Below, one piece after another: positions 9,273 through 18,965 of a stretch of 64,000 nt of DNA. This DNA is from an uncultured Agathobacter sp. (GTDB lineage Bacteria > Bacillota > Clostridia > Lachnospirales > Lachnospiraceae): assembly GCA_945910395.1 (NCBI GenBank), contig CAMDYX010000001.1, positions 62,001 through 126,000 of the forward strand, read 5' to 3'. The position numbers and the translations under genes were made by a program. How positions within the stretch are numbered: position 1 is the stretch's first letter; the number at the start of each line of letters is the position of its first letter. The notes beneath the pieces are model-generated. The model was not told where the DNA came from. It saw only the letters and a list, made by a program, of their open reading frames with translations, and made no database searches.

Positions 9273-10557
9273 GAACACTGATCTCCTTACCAAGCTGTAC
9301 CTCAATCACCTGAAGCTCGGTCTCTGCAATAATGGTATGGCGACATCCCGCTTCCATGGTAATGACATCCCCCGCAGAAACCTGCTGCTCCATGCCATCC
9401 ACGATGGTGCGTCCTTTTCCTGAAATAATGGTCCATACCTCATCGCGGTGCTCATGGCTGTGATAGTTCATGGAATGTCCCGGATTCAAGGTAATCTTGA
9501 TGGTCAGACTCTCATCCTCCACATCCACCACCTTAAAGCTTCCCCAGGACTTCTCCGCAAACATGATCTGCTGGTCAATGGAATCCACATAAGGCTTGAT
9601 GTAGCTGGATTCTTCCTTATCCGATACAAGAATTCCTTCCGGACTTGCAGATACCACCACATTCTTTAGTCCCATACAAAGAATCGGCATGTCCAGTTCA
9701 TTGATGACATGCACATTTTCACATTTATCATTCAAGATTGCATTGCCGATGCATTTTTCCTCCATTGCCTCGGTTAACGTATTCCAGGTTCCAAGATCCT
9801 TCCATTCCCCGCCAAATCTCATGACCTGAATCTTATCTTCCTTCTCAACCACCGCATAGTCAAAGCTGATCTTTGTTAAGGTCTCATACTTTGCAAAAAG
9901 ATCCTGATAATCTGAAAAATCAATGAGCTCATGGGCCTTATCCAGAACATATTTTAACTTGTAAGCAAACACGCCTCCATTCCAGAGCGCCCCCTGGGCG
10001 AGATATCCTTTCGCAGTCTCTATATCCGGTTTCTCCTTGAAGGTTTTTACGCTGCTAAGGGCTTCCTTGCTCTCCGGTATGATATATCCGTATTTTTCGC
10101 TGGGGTAAGTTGGCTCCATGCCCATCAGGACAAGATTTGCCTCTCCCTTATCCGCCTGCTCGGAAAGCTTTTTTAACATCTCAAAATAGTCGTCATTTAC
10201 GTACGGGTCTACCGGACAGACCACCACAGAATCCTCTTCGGATACCCCCATCACATCCACCAGATAGGCCGTTGCCAGAGCAATTGCGGGAAACGTATCC
10301 CTTCTGCAGGGTTCCACGGAAATACCAACCGCCTCTCCCAGCTGGTTATTGATGGCCGAAACCTGTGATTTTGAAGTTGCGATGGTTACCTTTGCATCGG
10401 AATCCACCTTGCGGATCTGACGGTACATTCTCTGTACCATGGACTCATATTCTCCGCTTTCACTCTTGAAAATTTTGATAAACTGCTTGGAACGAATGTC
10501 ATTGGAAAGCGGCCACAAACGCTTTCCCGATCCACCGGATAATAAAACGATATTCAT
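9241..10557 (-). CDS. manC: Mannose-1-phosphate guanylyltransferase
   Basis: MNIVLLSGGSGKRLWPLSNDIRSKQFIKIF, FKEKPD, WNGGVFAYK, C-terminal cupin MNYHSHEHRDEVWTIISGKG. Start at M9 of ORF 9241..10581. Confidence 0.95.
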   Translation of the reverse strand: MNIVLLSGGSGKRLWPLSNDIRSKQFIKIFKSESGEYESMVQRMYRQIRKVDSDAKVTIATSKSQVSAINNQLGEAVGISVEPCRRDTFPAIALATAYLVDVMGVSEEDSVVVCPVDPYVNDDYFEMLKKLSEQADKGEANLVLMGMEPTYPSEKYGYIIPESKEALSSVKTFKEKPDIETAKGYLAQGALWNGGVFAYKLKYVLDKAHELIDFSDYQDLFAKYETLTKISFDYAVVEKEDKIQVMRFGGEWKDLGTWNTLTEAMEEKCIGNAILNDKCENVHVINELDMPILCMGLKNVVVSASPEGILVSDKEESSYIKPYVDSIDQQIMFAEKSWGSFKVVDVEDESLTIKITLNPGHSMNYHSHEHRDEVWTIISGKGRTIVDGMEQQVSAGDVITMEAGCRHTIIAETELQVIEVQLGKEISVHDKQKFELEN

Positions 10558-10595
10558 TGTTCTCCTCCATTTTTCTAGCACTTTTTTCTACTTCC

Positions 10596-10674
10596 TTTCC
10601 GGAATTGTGTTCCCAAATGAATTTACATATTTGAATCAGAACCCACTCTCTGGAACACTTTTCCGAAATAGGAG
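10596..10674. repeat. Family A palindromic repeat, internally deleted copy A4
   Basis: TCCGGAATTGTGTTCCCAAATGAATTTACATATTTGAATCAGAACCCACTCTC joined directly to the opposite end GGAACACTTTTCCGAAATAGGA. Confidence 0.8.
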
Positions 10675-10681
10675 TTTCTCT

Positions 10682-12643
10682 CTACCAATCATCGTTTAAG
10701 GAATAGTTCGTATAGACACGGGACAAATTCGGATTGTAGTATGGATCTCCATTTTTTAATATGTCAATCCAATTTGTCCGCATATATTCGATTTCCCGCT
10801 GGAAACGGTCCAGCTTTTCCGGAGTATCCTCCTGTCCTCTGGACTTAGACTCGAAGTGATAGGCTTCCACTCTGGGGTTATATACAATCAGATATCCTGC
10901 CTTTCTTACCCTTAAGCAAAAATCCACATCATTAAAGGCAACGGTAAGCGCTTCCGTAAAACCGCCCACCTCTTCATAAATGGATTTTCTGACCATAAGG
11001 CATGCCGCCGTAACCGCACTGTAATTCATCTGCAGGTTAGCTTTGTGAAGATACCCCCCAAGCTCCCTGGGAAGTCCCACAAACATATTTGCCGCAATTC
11101 CTCTTACGTTTCCGCCGATGCCCACCACGATGCCCGCATGCTGTATGGTATTATCGGGATAGAGAAGCTTCGCACCCACGATTCCCACGCTTCTTCGCAT
11201 GCAGTTTGAAACCATGCGCTCCAGCCAGTCCCTTGAGATCATCTCAATGTCGTTATTCAACAGAACAAGATATTCTCCCCTGGCAAATGCTGCGCCAAAA
11301 TTATTCAGCTTCGAATAATTGAAGCCCTCCCTCCAGACCGCAACGCAGATGCGCTGTCCGCCCCTTAGAGTACCTTCATACCGCGCACCCGGTAATGCAT
11401 CGGAGCTCTTTTCTTTCACGGCACCATTTGTGCTCTTGGATTCCTCCGGTTTTTCAAAATAATTGGAAGTAATCCTCTCATAATAGGAAAAGGTCTGTGC
11501 ACAGCTGTTGTTTTCCACCACAATCACTTCATAATTCCGGTACGTGGACTTCTCGATGGAAGCCAGACATTTTTTTAGGCTCTCCACCTCATCCTTATTG
11601 GGGATAATAATGGAAACAAGGGGATTTCCCTTTACCTGATAATCCGTCATGTAAAAACCGATCTGTTTTGTCGGTGTAACCTCTGCCTCCTCTCCCATCC
11701 GGCGGATGTGGGCTTCAATGGCACGCTTTCCGGCATCCACCACATACCGCTTGGAAAACGGGTCCCCTGCGGTGGAATCCTGATGGGTTCTCCAGTGATA
11801 CAGGATTTTTGGAATATGTCCGATCTTTTCTGCCTTCTCCGAACACCGGAGCACAAAATCAAAGTCCTGGGCTCCATCGAAGGCTGCATCCAGATTTCCG
11901 ACCTGCTCTAATAGCTCCCTTTTTACCAACAGAAAATGCGTAATATAGTTGTTCGAGCGAAGCAGGTCCTCATTAAAATCCGGTTTAAAATGGGGTTCTA
12001 AATGATGCTCCCCAGCTGCATCGATCTTGTCTTCATCCGTATAGATCATGTCGCAGCCCTGCTGCATCAAAAGCACAGCCTCATACAAAGCATCCGGTGC
12101 AAGAACATCATCGTGATCCAGAAAGGCAATATAATCCCCATCCGCCATGGTAAGAGCGGCATTGGTATTTCCCGCAATTCCAAGATTCTTCGGAACGATT
12201 CCATAGCAGATACGCTCATCTTCTATATACTCTCGTATCACCCCATGAAGCCCGTCATCCGGACACATCGCAGGCTTTTGTCCTTTTTCCACCACAACAG
12301 TTTCATCAATCCGGTCGCTTCCATCCGCAAGACACAGCTGCCAGTTCGGATAGCTTTGAGCCAGAACCGATGCAATCATCTCACGCAAAAAACATTCCGG
12401 TGTATGATACAACGGAACAACAATGCTGATTTTCGGTGCCTGAGTTTCTTTTTCAAGCCACTTTTGCGCTGTCTTCTTTTGCTTATCTAACTGCTCGGAA
12501 GTTGCCTTATGCTTCTCGTACCACGGCTCATAGGGAATGTCTTCCCTTTGCTGTTTTTCCTTCAGGCGTATCAGAAATTCCCGAAAGCCGTAGTGCTTCA
12601 GATATTTTATACCTTTTACAATCATTTTGGGTGTTATCTTCAT
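10682..12643 (-). CDS. Tandem GT2 glycosyltransferase
   Basis: Two GT-A domains: ISIVVPLYHTPECFLREMIASVLAQSYPNWQLCLADGSD and VSIIIPNKDEVESLKKCLASIEKSTYRNYEVIVVENNS. Confidence 0.93.
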   Translation of the reverse strand: MKITPKMIVKGIKYLKHYGFREFLIRLKEKQQREDIPYEPWYEKHKATSEQLDKQKKTAQKWLEKETQAPKISIVVPLYHTPECFLREMIASVLAQSYPNWQLCLADGSDRIDETVVVEKGQKPAMCPDDGLHGVIREYIEDERICYGIVPKNLGIAGNTNAALTMADGDYIAFLDHDDVLAPDALYEAVLLMQQGCDMIYTDEDKIDAAGEHHLEPHFKPDFNEDLLRSNNYITHFLLVKRELLEQVGNLDAAFDGAQDFDFVLRCSEKAEKIGHIPKILYHWRTHQDSTAGDPFSKRYVVDAGKRAIEAHIRRMGEEAEVTPTKQIGFYMTDYQVKGNPLVSIIIPNKDEVESLKKCLASIEKSTYRNYEVIVVENNSCAQTFSYYERITSNYFEKPEESKSTNGAVKEKSSDALPGARYEGTLRGGQRICVAVWREGFNYSKLNNFGAAFARGEYLVLLNNDIEMISRDWLERMVSNCMRRSVGIVGAKLLYPDNTIQHAGIVVGIGGNVRGIAANMFVGLPRELGGYLHKANLQMNYSAVTAACLMVRKSIYEEVGGFTEALTVAFNDVDFCLRVRKAGYLIVYNPRVEAYHFESKSRGQEDTPEKLDRFQREIEYMRTNWIDILKNGDPYYNPNLSRVYTNYSLNDDW

Positions 12644-12678
12644 AGTACCCCTTTTCTAAAATGGAAACATAACAAATG

Positions 12679-15168
12679 CTATTCCTTCAAAGAGAAATTC
12701 GCCTTGTCCAGCGTCAGATTCGGATTGTAATATGGATCCCCGGCCGTAAGCTGCTTATTCCACTTCTCAATGAATCTTGCTACCTCGGAATTAAAGCGTT
12801 CCACCTTTTCCGGTGTGTCCTCAAGTCCCCTTGATTTTGACTCGTAATGATATAACTCAACTGCCGGATTATAGACTACGAGCTTTCCTAATTCACGCAC
12901 CTTCATGCAAAAATCGATGTCGTTGAAGGCAACCTTAAAATCCTCCGACAATCCGCCAACCGCATCATATACACTTCGTTTGGTCATCATACAGGCCGCT
13001 GTAACCGCAGTATAATCCTGGGCACAGATGATCCGGCTGAAATATCCGTTCTCATAGCGGGAAGATTCAATGAAAGCGTGTCCCGCAATTCCACCGAAGC
13101 CAAGCACCACTCCTGCATGCTGGATGGTGTCATCCTTGTAGTAAAGTCTTGCACCTACAATGCCTACATCTTCACGCATGCAAAGTCCCAGCATCTCCCA
13201 GAGTCCATCCGGATTGATAAGCTCTGTATCATTATTCAACAGCAGCAGATAGTCCCCCTTTGCCGCCTTTTCCCCAAAGTTATTGATTCTGGAAAAATTG
13301 AAGTCCCCTTCATAATACAGGACGTTCACATTATCCCGCTTGCTGATTTCATCGTAAAAACGGAAGGTAGACTCTTCGGTACTATTGTTCTCCACGATTA
13401 CGAACTCATAGTTACGATATGTGGACTTCTCATCGATAGAATCCATACAGACCTTCAGGTCTTCAATATGATCCTTATTCGGAATGATGATGGAAATAAG
13501 AGGTTTTTCCTCCCATTCGTAAACCGTCTTGTACATTCCGTAAAACTGTCCATGCTCTACCCTTGCAGGAATATGGCATCTCTTATAATGCTCTTCAACG
13601 GCCTTTCTTCCTGCCTCAAAGGCATACATTTTGCTCTCCGGATGGGCTGCTGTTGAATCCATATGACAGCGCCAGTGATATAAAATCTTTGGAATATGAT
13701 GGATATTCTTGGCCTTCTCACAGCATCTTAGGATAAAGTCCAAATCCTGTGCCCCGTCAAAGGCGCTGCGAAGATAATGCTTCTTTCCATCTGCCGGCTC
13801 ATGGATTCCTTCCATTTCATCAAGAAGGGAAGCTTTTAGCACAAACAGATGACAGATATAATTCATGCTGCAGAGGAGATCGATATTAAAATCCGACTTA
13901 AAATGCGGTTCAAAATAAGTCTTTCCCTGCATGTCGATTTTATCTTCATCGGAATAAATGACATCGATAGAACGGTCATTGTTGATAGCCCTTGCACACT
14001 CAAACAAAGCCTCCGGTGGGACAATATCGTCATGGTCGCACAATACGATATAATCTCCGGTTGCCATGCGGATTGCAGCATTGGTATTCTCCGAGATGCC
14101 AAGATTCTGCTCCAATAATTCATAGCGGATATTCAGATTTCGATTTCTATGCTTTGCTATACACTGATCAACAATCGACTTCAACTTAGATTTTTGTCCA
14201 CTTCCATCCGCCAGGCAAAGCTCCCAATTTGTGTAGGTCTGAGCAATAATGGAATCAATCAGTTCCTCAAGGAATTTTTCCTTTGGATTATAGAGTGGAA
14301 TCACAATACTAAAAAGCGGCTCATAGTCAAACGTAACGCTTCTTTGTGCCTCGATTTCTTCCGGCTTTGGCGCATACTTTTTACGCCAGAGAGCATAGTC
14401 ATCCCGATCCAACTTATCTGAGGTAAACTCCCTGCCAAGTGCAGTGGCAAGCACTTTTTGAACCGTAAGACCCAGTCCATAGGTTTTCACCCAGTATGCC
14501 ACCTTTTGCATTGAAGAAGGAGCCTCTCCATTCTTCGAAAAAACAATCGGAATATTTACAATCTTGTTTTCATGGGAAAGTGTAAGCTCAAGTCCATGCT
14601 TGGAAGCAAGCTCTGTCTCCAGAATAAACCCGGACTTGATTTCCCGTGCAATCTCCGGGAACAGATCTGCTACATCTCTTCGATAAGACCAGGAAATATT
14701 TGCATCCACAGGATTTCCCTTCTGGCTCAGAGAGATTGTAGTTTCTCCATTGTCCAGGCACCATCCCAGGATTTTTACGCGGCCTTTGTCAAAGCTTTGG
14801 CTTTCAATATAATGTGGAATATTCTGCTGAAGCTTCTGCAGGGCTGTCCTTGCAAGACTGCGCACCAGAACGCGCTTTTCTCCAAGCACACTGTAGATTT
14901 TAAGCTTTGAAAATTCCTCGATTCCCTTTGAAAAAAAGATTTCTCCCACGATTTCTTCCGATACATTTGCCTTATTTTGAAGATACCGCTGGCGCACACC
15001 GATACCTTTGTGGTACTCATAGCTTACCTCCACCGGTGTCTCATCAAGCAGGACTTCGATTTTTCGTCCCTCCGGATTATCATCCCGAAACCAGCCACGA
15101 AAAAGAAGCGTATTCTCTTTTACCAGATGGAAGCGAACTTCCTCCACATTAAAGTCGACTTCAAACAT
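12679..15168 (-). CDS. Tandem GT2 glycosyltransferase with ~270-aa N-terminal extension
   Basis: FSIVIPLYNPKEKFLEELIDSIIAQTYTNWELCLADGSG and ISIIIPNKDHIEDLKVCMDSIDEKSTYRNYEFVIVENNS; N-terminus has no recognisable GT motif. Confidence 0.93.
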   Translation of the reverse strand: MFEVDFNVEEVRFHLVKENTLLFRGWFRDDNPEGRKIEVLLDETPVEVSYEYHKGIGVRQRYLQNKANVSEEIVGEIFFSKGIEEFSKLKIYSVLGEKRVLVRSLARTALQKLQQNIPHYIESQSFDKGRVKILGWCLDNGETTISLSQKGNPVDANISWSYRRDVADLFPEIAREIKSGFILETELASKHGLELTLSHENKIVNIPIVFSKNGEAPSSMQKVAYWVKTYGLGLTVQKVLATALGREFTSDKLDRDDYALWRKKYAPKPEEIEAQRSVTFDYEPLFSIVIPLYNPKEKFLEELIDSIIAQTYTNWELCLADGSGQKSKLKSIVDQCIAKHRNRNLNIRYELLEQNLGISENTNAAIRMATGDYIVLCDHDDIVPPEALFECARAINNDRSIDVIYSDEDKIDMQGKTYFEPHFKSDFNIDLLCSMNYICHLFVLKASLLDEMEGIHEPADGKKHYLRSAFDGAQDLDFILRCCEKAKNIHHIPKILYHWRCHMDSTAAHPESKMYAFEAGRKAVEEHYKRCHIPARVEHGQFYGMYKTVYEWEEKPLISIIIPNKDHIEDLKVCMDSIDEKSTYRNYEFVIVENNSTEESTFRFYDEISKRDNVNVLYYEGDFNFSRINNFGEKAAKGDYLLLLNNDTELINPDGLWEMLGLCMREDVGIVGARLYYKDDTIQHAGVVLGFGGIAGHAFIESSRYENGYFSRIICAQDYTAVTAACMMTKRSVYDAVGGLSEDFKVAFNDIDFCMKVRELGKLVVYNPAVELYHYESKSRGLEDTPEKVERFNSEVARFIEKWNKQLTAGDPYYNPNLTLDKANFSLKE

Positions 15169-15212
15169 TCTTGTGTTTCTACTCCCTGTTTATCCGCTTA
15201 TTTGTTGCTTTT

Positions 15213-16157
15213 TTAGCGTTCTGCACGCATAGGATTATTTAAAAAGTCCTCATAGGACAGACGGATTCCGTCCTCCAGTTCCGTCATATAGTGCCATCCC
15301 AGTTTTTCTGCTTTGGATACATCCAGAAGCTTTCTCGGTGTTCCGTTAGGCTTAGAGGTATCCCAGAGAATCTCTCCCTCGTACCCGATGACCTTTGCCA
15401 CAAGCTCGGTAAGCTCCTTGATGGTAAGCTCTTTTCCGGTTCCTGCATTTACAGTCTCATCGCCGCTGTAATTGTTCATCAAAAATACGCATAGGTTTGC
15501 AAGATCATCCACATATAAAAACTCCCGAAGCGGAGAGCCGTCTCCCCAGCAGGTCACAGAAGGAAGCTTCTGCTCCTTCGCCTCGTGGAACCGGCGGATC
15601 AGCGCCGGAAGCACATGGCTGTGGGTTGGGTGGTAATTGTCATTCGGTCCGTAAAGATTTGTGGGCATGACAGAAATATAATCCGTTCCATACTGCTTAT
15701 TTAAGAACTCGCAGTATTTCAAGCCGCTGATTTTTGCAAGGGCATAGGCCTCATTGGTCTTTTCAAGCTCACTGGTAAGTAAGCAGCTTTCCTTCATCGG
15801 CTGGGGCGCCATACGGGGATAGATGCAGGAGGAGCCCAAAAATTCCAGCTTCTTGCAGCCATTCTGCCATGCAGAATGAATCACATTCATCTCCAATGTC
15901 ATATTGTAATACATAAAATCCGCAAGAGCCTCAGAGTTTGCAACGATTCCGCCCACCTTGGCTGCTGCAAGAAATACATACTCCGGCTTCTCCTTTGCGA
16001 AAAACTCTTCCACCTCCTGCTGTCTGCATAGATCCAGCTCACTGTGAGTGCGGGTAATAATGTTAGTGTATCCCTGTCTGTTCAATTCACGAACAATTGC
16101 AGAACCAACCATTCCTCTGTGTCCTGCAACATAAATTTTTGCATTTTTTTCCATCAT
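15213..16157 (-). CDS. fcl: GDP-L-fucose synthase
   Basis: IYVAGHRGMVGSAIVREL, FLGSSCIYPRMAPQPMKESCLLT, PTNLYGPNDNYHPTHSHVLPALIRRFHEAK. Confidence 0.96.
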   Translation of the reverse strand: MMEKNAKIYVAGHRGMVGSAIVRELNRQGYTNIITRTHSELDLCRQQEVEEFFAKEKPEYVFLAAAKVGGIVANSEALADFMYYNMTLEMNVIHSAWQNGCKKLEFLGSSCIYPRMAPQPMKESCLLTSELEKTNEAYALAKISGLKYCEFLNKQYGTDYISVMPTNLYGPNDNYHPTHSHVLPALIRRFHEAKEQKLPSVTCWGDGSPLREFLYVDDLANLCVFLMNNYSGDETVNAGTGKELTIKELTELVAKVIGYEGEILWDTSKPNGTPRKLLDVSKAEKLGWHYMTELEDGIRLSYEDFLNNPMRAER

Positions 16158-16231
16158 GACTTTTCTATCTCCCGGTTTTAGTGCTCGAATATTCTTCGTT
16201 TTCTTTTTCCATGAGCACGATTATTCTTTCC

Positions 16232-17263
16232 TTAGTTTTCTTTTGCAACGAGCTCCATGTCATGTCTTACCATGATCTTAACAAGCTCTTCGAAAGTCGT
16301 CTTGGTTGGATTCCAGCCAAGCTCTGTCTTGGCCTTTGTTGGATCTCCCCAGAGGTTTACAACGTCTGTCGGACGATAGAATTCCGGTGATACCTCAATA
16401 ACAACCTTTCCTGTAGCCTTATCAATACCTACTTCATCCATTCCTTCGCCCTTAAACTCTAACTCGATTCCAGCCTCACGGAATGCGTACTCACAGAATT
16501 CACGAACAGAATGCTGCTCGCCGGTTGCGATAACAAAATCCTCCGGCTTATCATTCTGTAGGATCAGCCACATGCACTCCACATAGTCCTTAGCATAACC
16601 CCAGTCACGAAGGGAAGAAAGATTTCCAAGATATAACTTGTCCTGTTTTCCCTGGGCAATTCTGGCTGCCGCAAGAGAGATTTTTCTGGTAACAAAGGTC
16701 TCACCTCTGCGCTCTGACTCATGATTAAATAAGATACCTGAGCAGCAGAACATGTTGTAAGCCTCACGATACTCCTTTACGATCCAGAAGCCATACTGCT
16801 TTGCAACTGCATAAGGGCTGTATGGATGGAACGGAGTGGTCTCCCGCTGCGGTACCTCCTCAACCTTTCCATATAATTCAGAGGTGGAAGCCTGATAGAT
16901 GCGGCAGGTCTTTTCCAATCCGCATACTCGAACAGCCTCAAGAACACGAAGGACTCCTGTTGCAACAACATCCGCTGTGTACTCCGGTACATCAAAGCTT
17001 ACCTGAACGTGGGACTGAGCTGCTAAGTTATAGATTTCATCCGGGCGGACTGCACCGATGATTTTTACAAGGCTCATAGAATCTGCAAGATCACCATAAT
17101 GTAAATGGAAATTCGGATTTCCGTTCAAATGATCAATACGCTCTCTCTTTTCCACAGAGGAGCGGCGTACCATACCATGTACATCATATCCTTTTTCCAA
17201 AAGAAGCTCTGCTAAGTAGCTTCCGTCCTGTCCTGTTACACCGGTAATTAAAGCTGTTTTCAT
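16232..17263 (-). CDS. gmd: GDP-mannose 4,6-dehydratase
   Basis: [77 protein letters not shown]. Confidence 0.97.
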   Translation of the reverse strand: MKTALITGVTGQDGSYLAELLLEKGYDVHGMVRRSSVEKRERIDHLNGNPNFHLHYGDLADSMSLVKIIGAVRPDEIYNLAAQSHVQVSFDVPEYTADVVATGVLRVLEAVRVCGLEKTCRIYQASTSELYGKVEEVPQRETTPFHPYSPYAVAKQYGFWIVKEYREAYNMFCCSGILFNHESERRGETFVTRKISLAAARIAQGKQDKLYLGNLSSLRDWGYAKDYVECMWLILQNDKPEDFVIATGEQHSVREFCEYAFREAGIELEFKGEGMDEVGIDKATGKVVIEVSPEFYRPTDVVNLWGDPTKAKTELGWNPTKTTFEELVKIMVRHDMELVAKEN

Positions 17264-17336
17264 AGTTTTCTCCTTCTACATATATGTTTTTATTCTTTCA
17301 TTTTCGTATTCCGCGATTCTGCAGTTATTTTAATCC

Positions 17337-17513
17337 TATTTCGGAGAAGTGTTCCCAAATGAATTTGCATATTTGAAGCAGGACCCACTCTCGTTTGTAA
17401 AAAGCGTAACGGTACTAAATTCGCAATAAATTGCTCATTAAGTGCCGACGCTTTTTAAACGTTCTGATTCAAATAGCAAAATTCATTCTCAGGAACACAA
17501 TTCCGAAAAGGGA
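17337..17513. repeat. Family A palindromic repeat, copy A3 (inverted relative to A1/A2)
   Basis: TTTCGGAGAAGTGTTCCCAAATGAATTTGCATATTTGAAGCAGGACCCACTCTCGTTTGTAAAAAGCGTAACGGTACTAAATTCG..., reverse complement of A1/A2. Confidence 0.88.
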
Positions 17514-17660
17514 TTAATTTTACTCTAATTTCGTATGAATCTGTTTTCAATGCCTTATTATATAGGGAATACGCTGTGTTATTTGTGCCACATAGTAAGA
17601 TAGTATAATTATATCACGTTTTCAATTGAATATCTTGCCTAAAAATGGTATTATCTTGCT

Positions 17661-18539
17661 ATGGATAAATTATTATTTGAAAATTATAAAACTTCAGAAG
17701 CAACTGAAACCCGAAGAGTCATTTGCACTCCGTCTATTTTTACCAAAAGGCACTTTTTCTATGTCCAGGAGGCCGGTTATCTAAAAAGCAGAAAGCCTCA
17801 TCTAAGCCGTCGCTTTGGGTTGGAATCCTACCTTTTTATGATTATCTTGTCCGGTAGTGGGACTGTTATCTATAAGGGGGAGCGCGTAAATGCCCGCCAG
17901 GGGGATTGCTTTTATATAGACTGCCGGAACGAATACTCTCATATCAGCAGCGCCGATGATCCCTGGGAGCTTCTCTGGATTCACTTTAACGGCCCCACCG
18001 CAGAAGGATATTATGACTATTTTGCAGAGCACAACAGCTGGCACTTTACACCAACCTCTGTATCCGAATTGGTTGCCTCCCTTCAAGCCCTGCTTTCCCT
18101 GCATGAAAACCGGGATGATAACACCGACATTCTTGCCGCAAACGAAATCACGAAAATTTTAACATTGATTTCTACCGAAAGCTCCGACAAAGAACAGCCT
18201 TCCTCTGCCTTAGTTCAAAAGCTTCGGGAAATCGTCATCTACCTGGACGAACACTACACGGAGGAAATCTCGTTAGACTTTCTTGCAGAACACTTTTTTA
18301 TTAGTAAATTCTATCTCAGCAGGGAATTTAAAAAAGAATATGGAACCACAATTATTTCTTATATCTTAATCAAGCGCATCACAAACGCAAAAGAACAATT
18401 AAGATATGGCGATTCTTCTATCGAAGAAATCGCCATGTCCTGCGGAATTGCAGATGCCAGCTACTTTAATAAGGTCTTTCGCAAGCTGGAGGGATGCACT
18501 GCTTCCGAATACCGGAAAAAATGGAGGATTGAGAAATGA
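17661..18539 (+). CDS. AraC family transcriptional regulator
   Basis: N-terminal cupin-like region; C-terminal HTH FFISKFYLSREFKKEYGTTIISYILIKRITNAKEQLRYGDSSIEEIAMSCGIADASYFNKVFRKLEGCTASEYRKKW. Confidence 0.95.
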   Translation: MDKLLFENYKTSEATETRRVICTPSIFTKRHFFYVQEAGYLKSRKPHLSRRFGLESYLFMIILSGSGTVIYKGERVNARQGDCFYIDCRNEYSHISSADDPWELLWIHFNGPTAEGYYDYFAEHNSWHFTPTSVSELVASLQALLSLHENRDDNTDILAANEITKILTLISTESSDKEQPSSALVQKLREIVIYLDEHYTEEISLDFLAEHFFISKFYLSREFKKEYGTTIISYILIKRITNAKEQLRYGDSSIEEIAMSCGIADASYFNKVFRKLEGCTASEYRKKWRIEK

Positions 18540-18589
18540 TATCGGTTTATGATTTGTGCCGGTATATGCCCAATGAATGAATCCGCCCA

Positions 18590-18850
18590 AATCGAAAGTA
18601 TAATTTTGACATATAAATTTCTGCTGGTACCTAATTTCCTTGAAAAAAGCCGCGTTTCGCGGCTCAATTCCGGCAAATTGTATTATTTCACCAGATCAAT
18701 TCTTTGCTGTACCTAAGAATTTCCTGTTTTGTAGGTACAGGTCAAAATCAACCTCTTAAAATTATACAATTCGCCTCTCAAAAGGCAAAAAACCGCCTCA
18801 TTTTAATGAATTTTAGGTACCAGCAAAAATTTACCCTTCAAAAACATATA
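18590..18850. repeat. Palindromic intergenic repeat, family B, copy B2
   Basis: GGTACCTAATTTCCTTGAAAAAAGCCGC ... AATTTTAGGTACCAGC arms and internal TGTACCTAAGAATTTCC...GTAGGTACAGGTCAAAATCAACCTCTTAAAATTATACAATTCGCC. Confidence 0.8.
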
Positions 18851-18876
18851 AAAAAGAAAAATAGACATAAAAATCT

Positions 18877-18909
18877 GAGGCTTCCGCCAGATCGGTGGAA
18901 GCCTCTTTC
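18877..18909. terminator. Bidirectional-type hairpin terminator
   Basis: GAGGCTTCC-gccagatcggt-GGAAGCCTC followed by TTTCATTT; lies between the convergent AraC and Rpn genes. Confidence 0.75.
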
Positions 18910-18965
18910 ATTTACATCCATTTCGGAATTGCGCTCCCGAAATGGATGTTCATTTTTCAACTATG

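Noticed and set aside
13078-13656. 192-aa plus-strand ORF within the 12679-15168 glycosyltransferase
   Set aside because: Antisense to a strongly supported GT2 protein; no family motifs.
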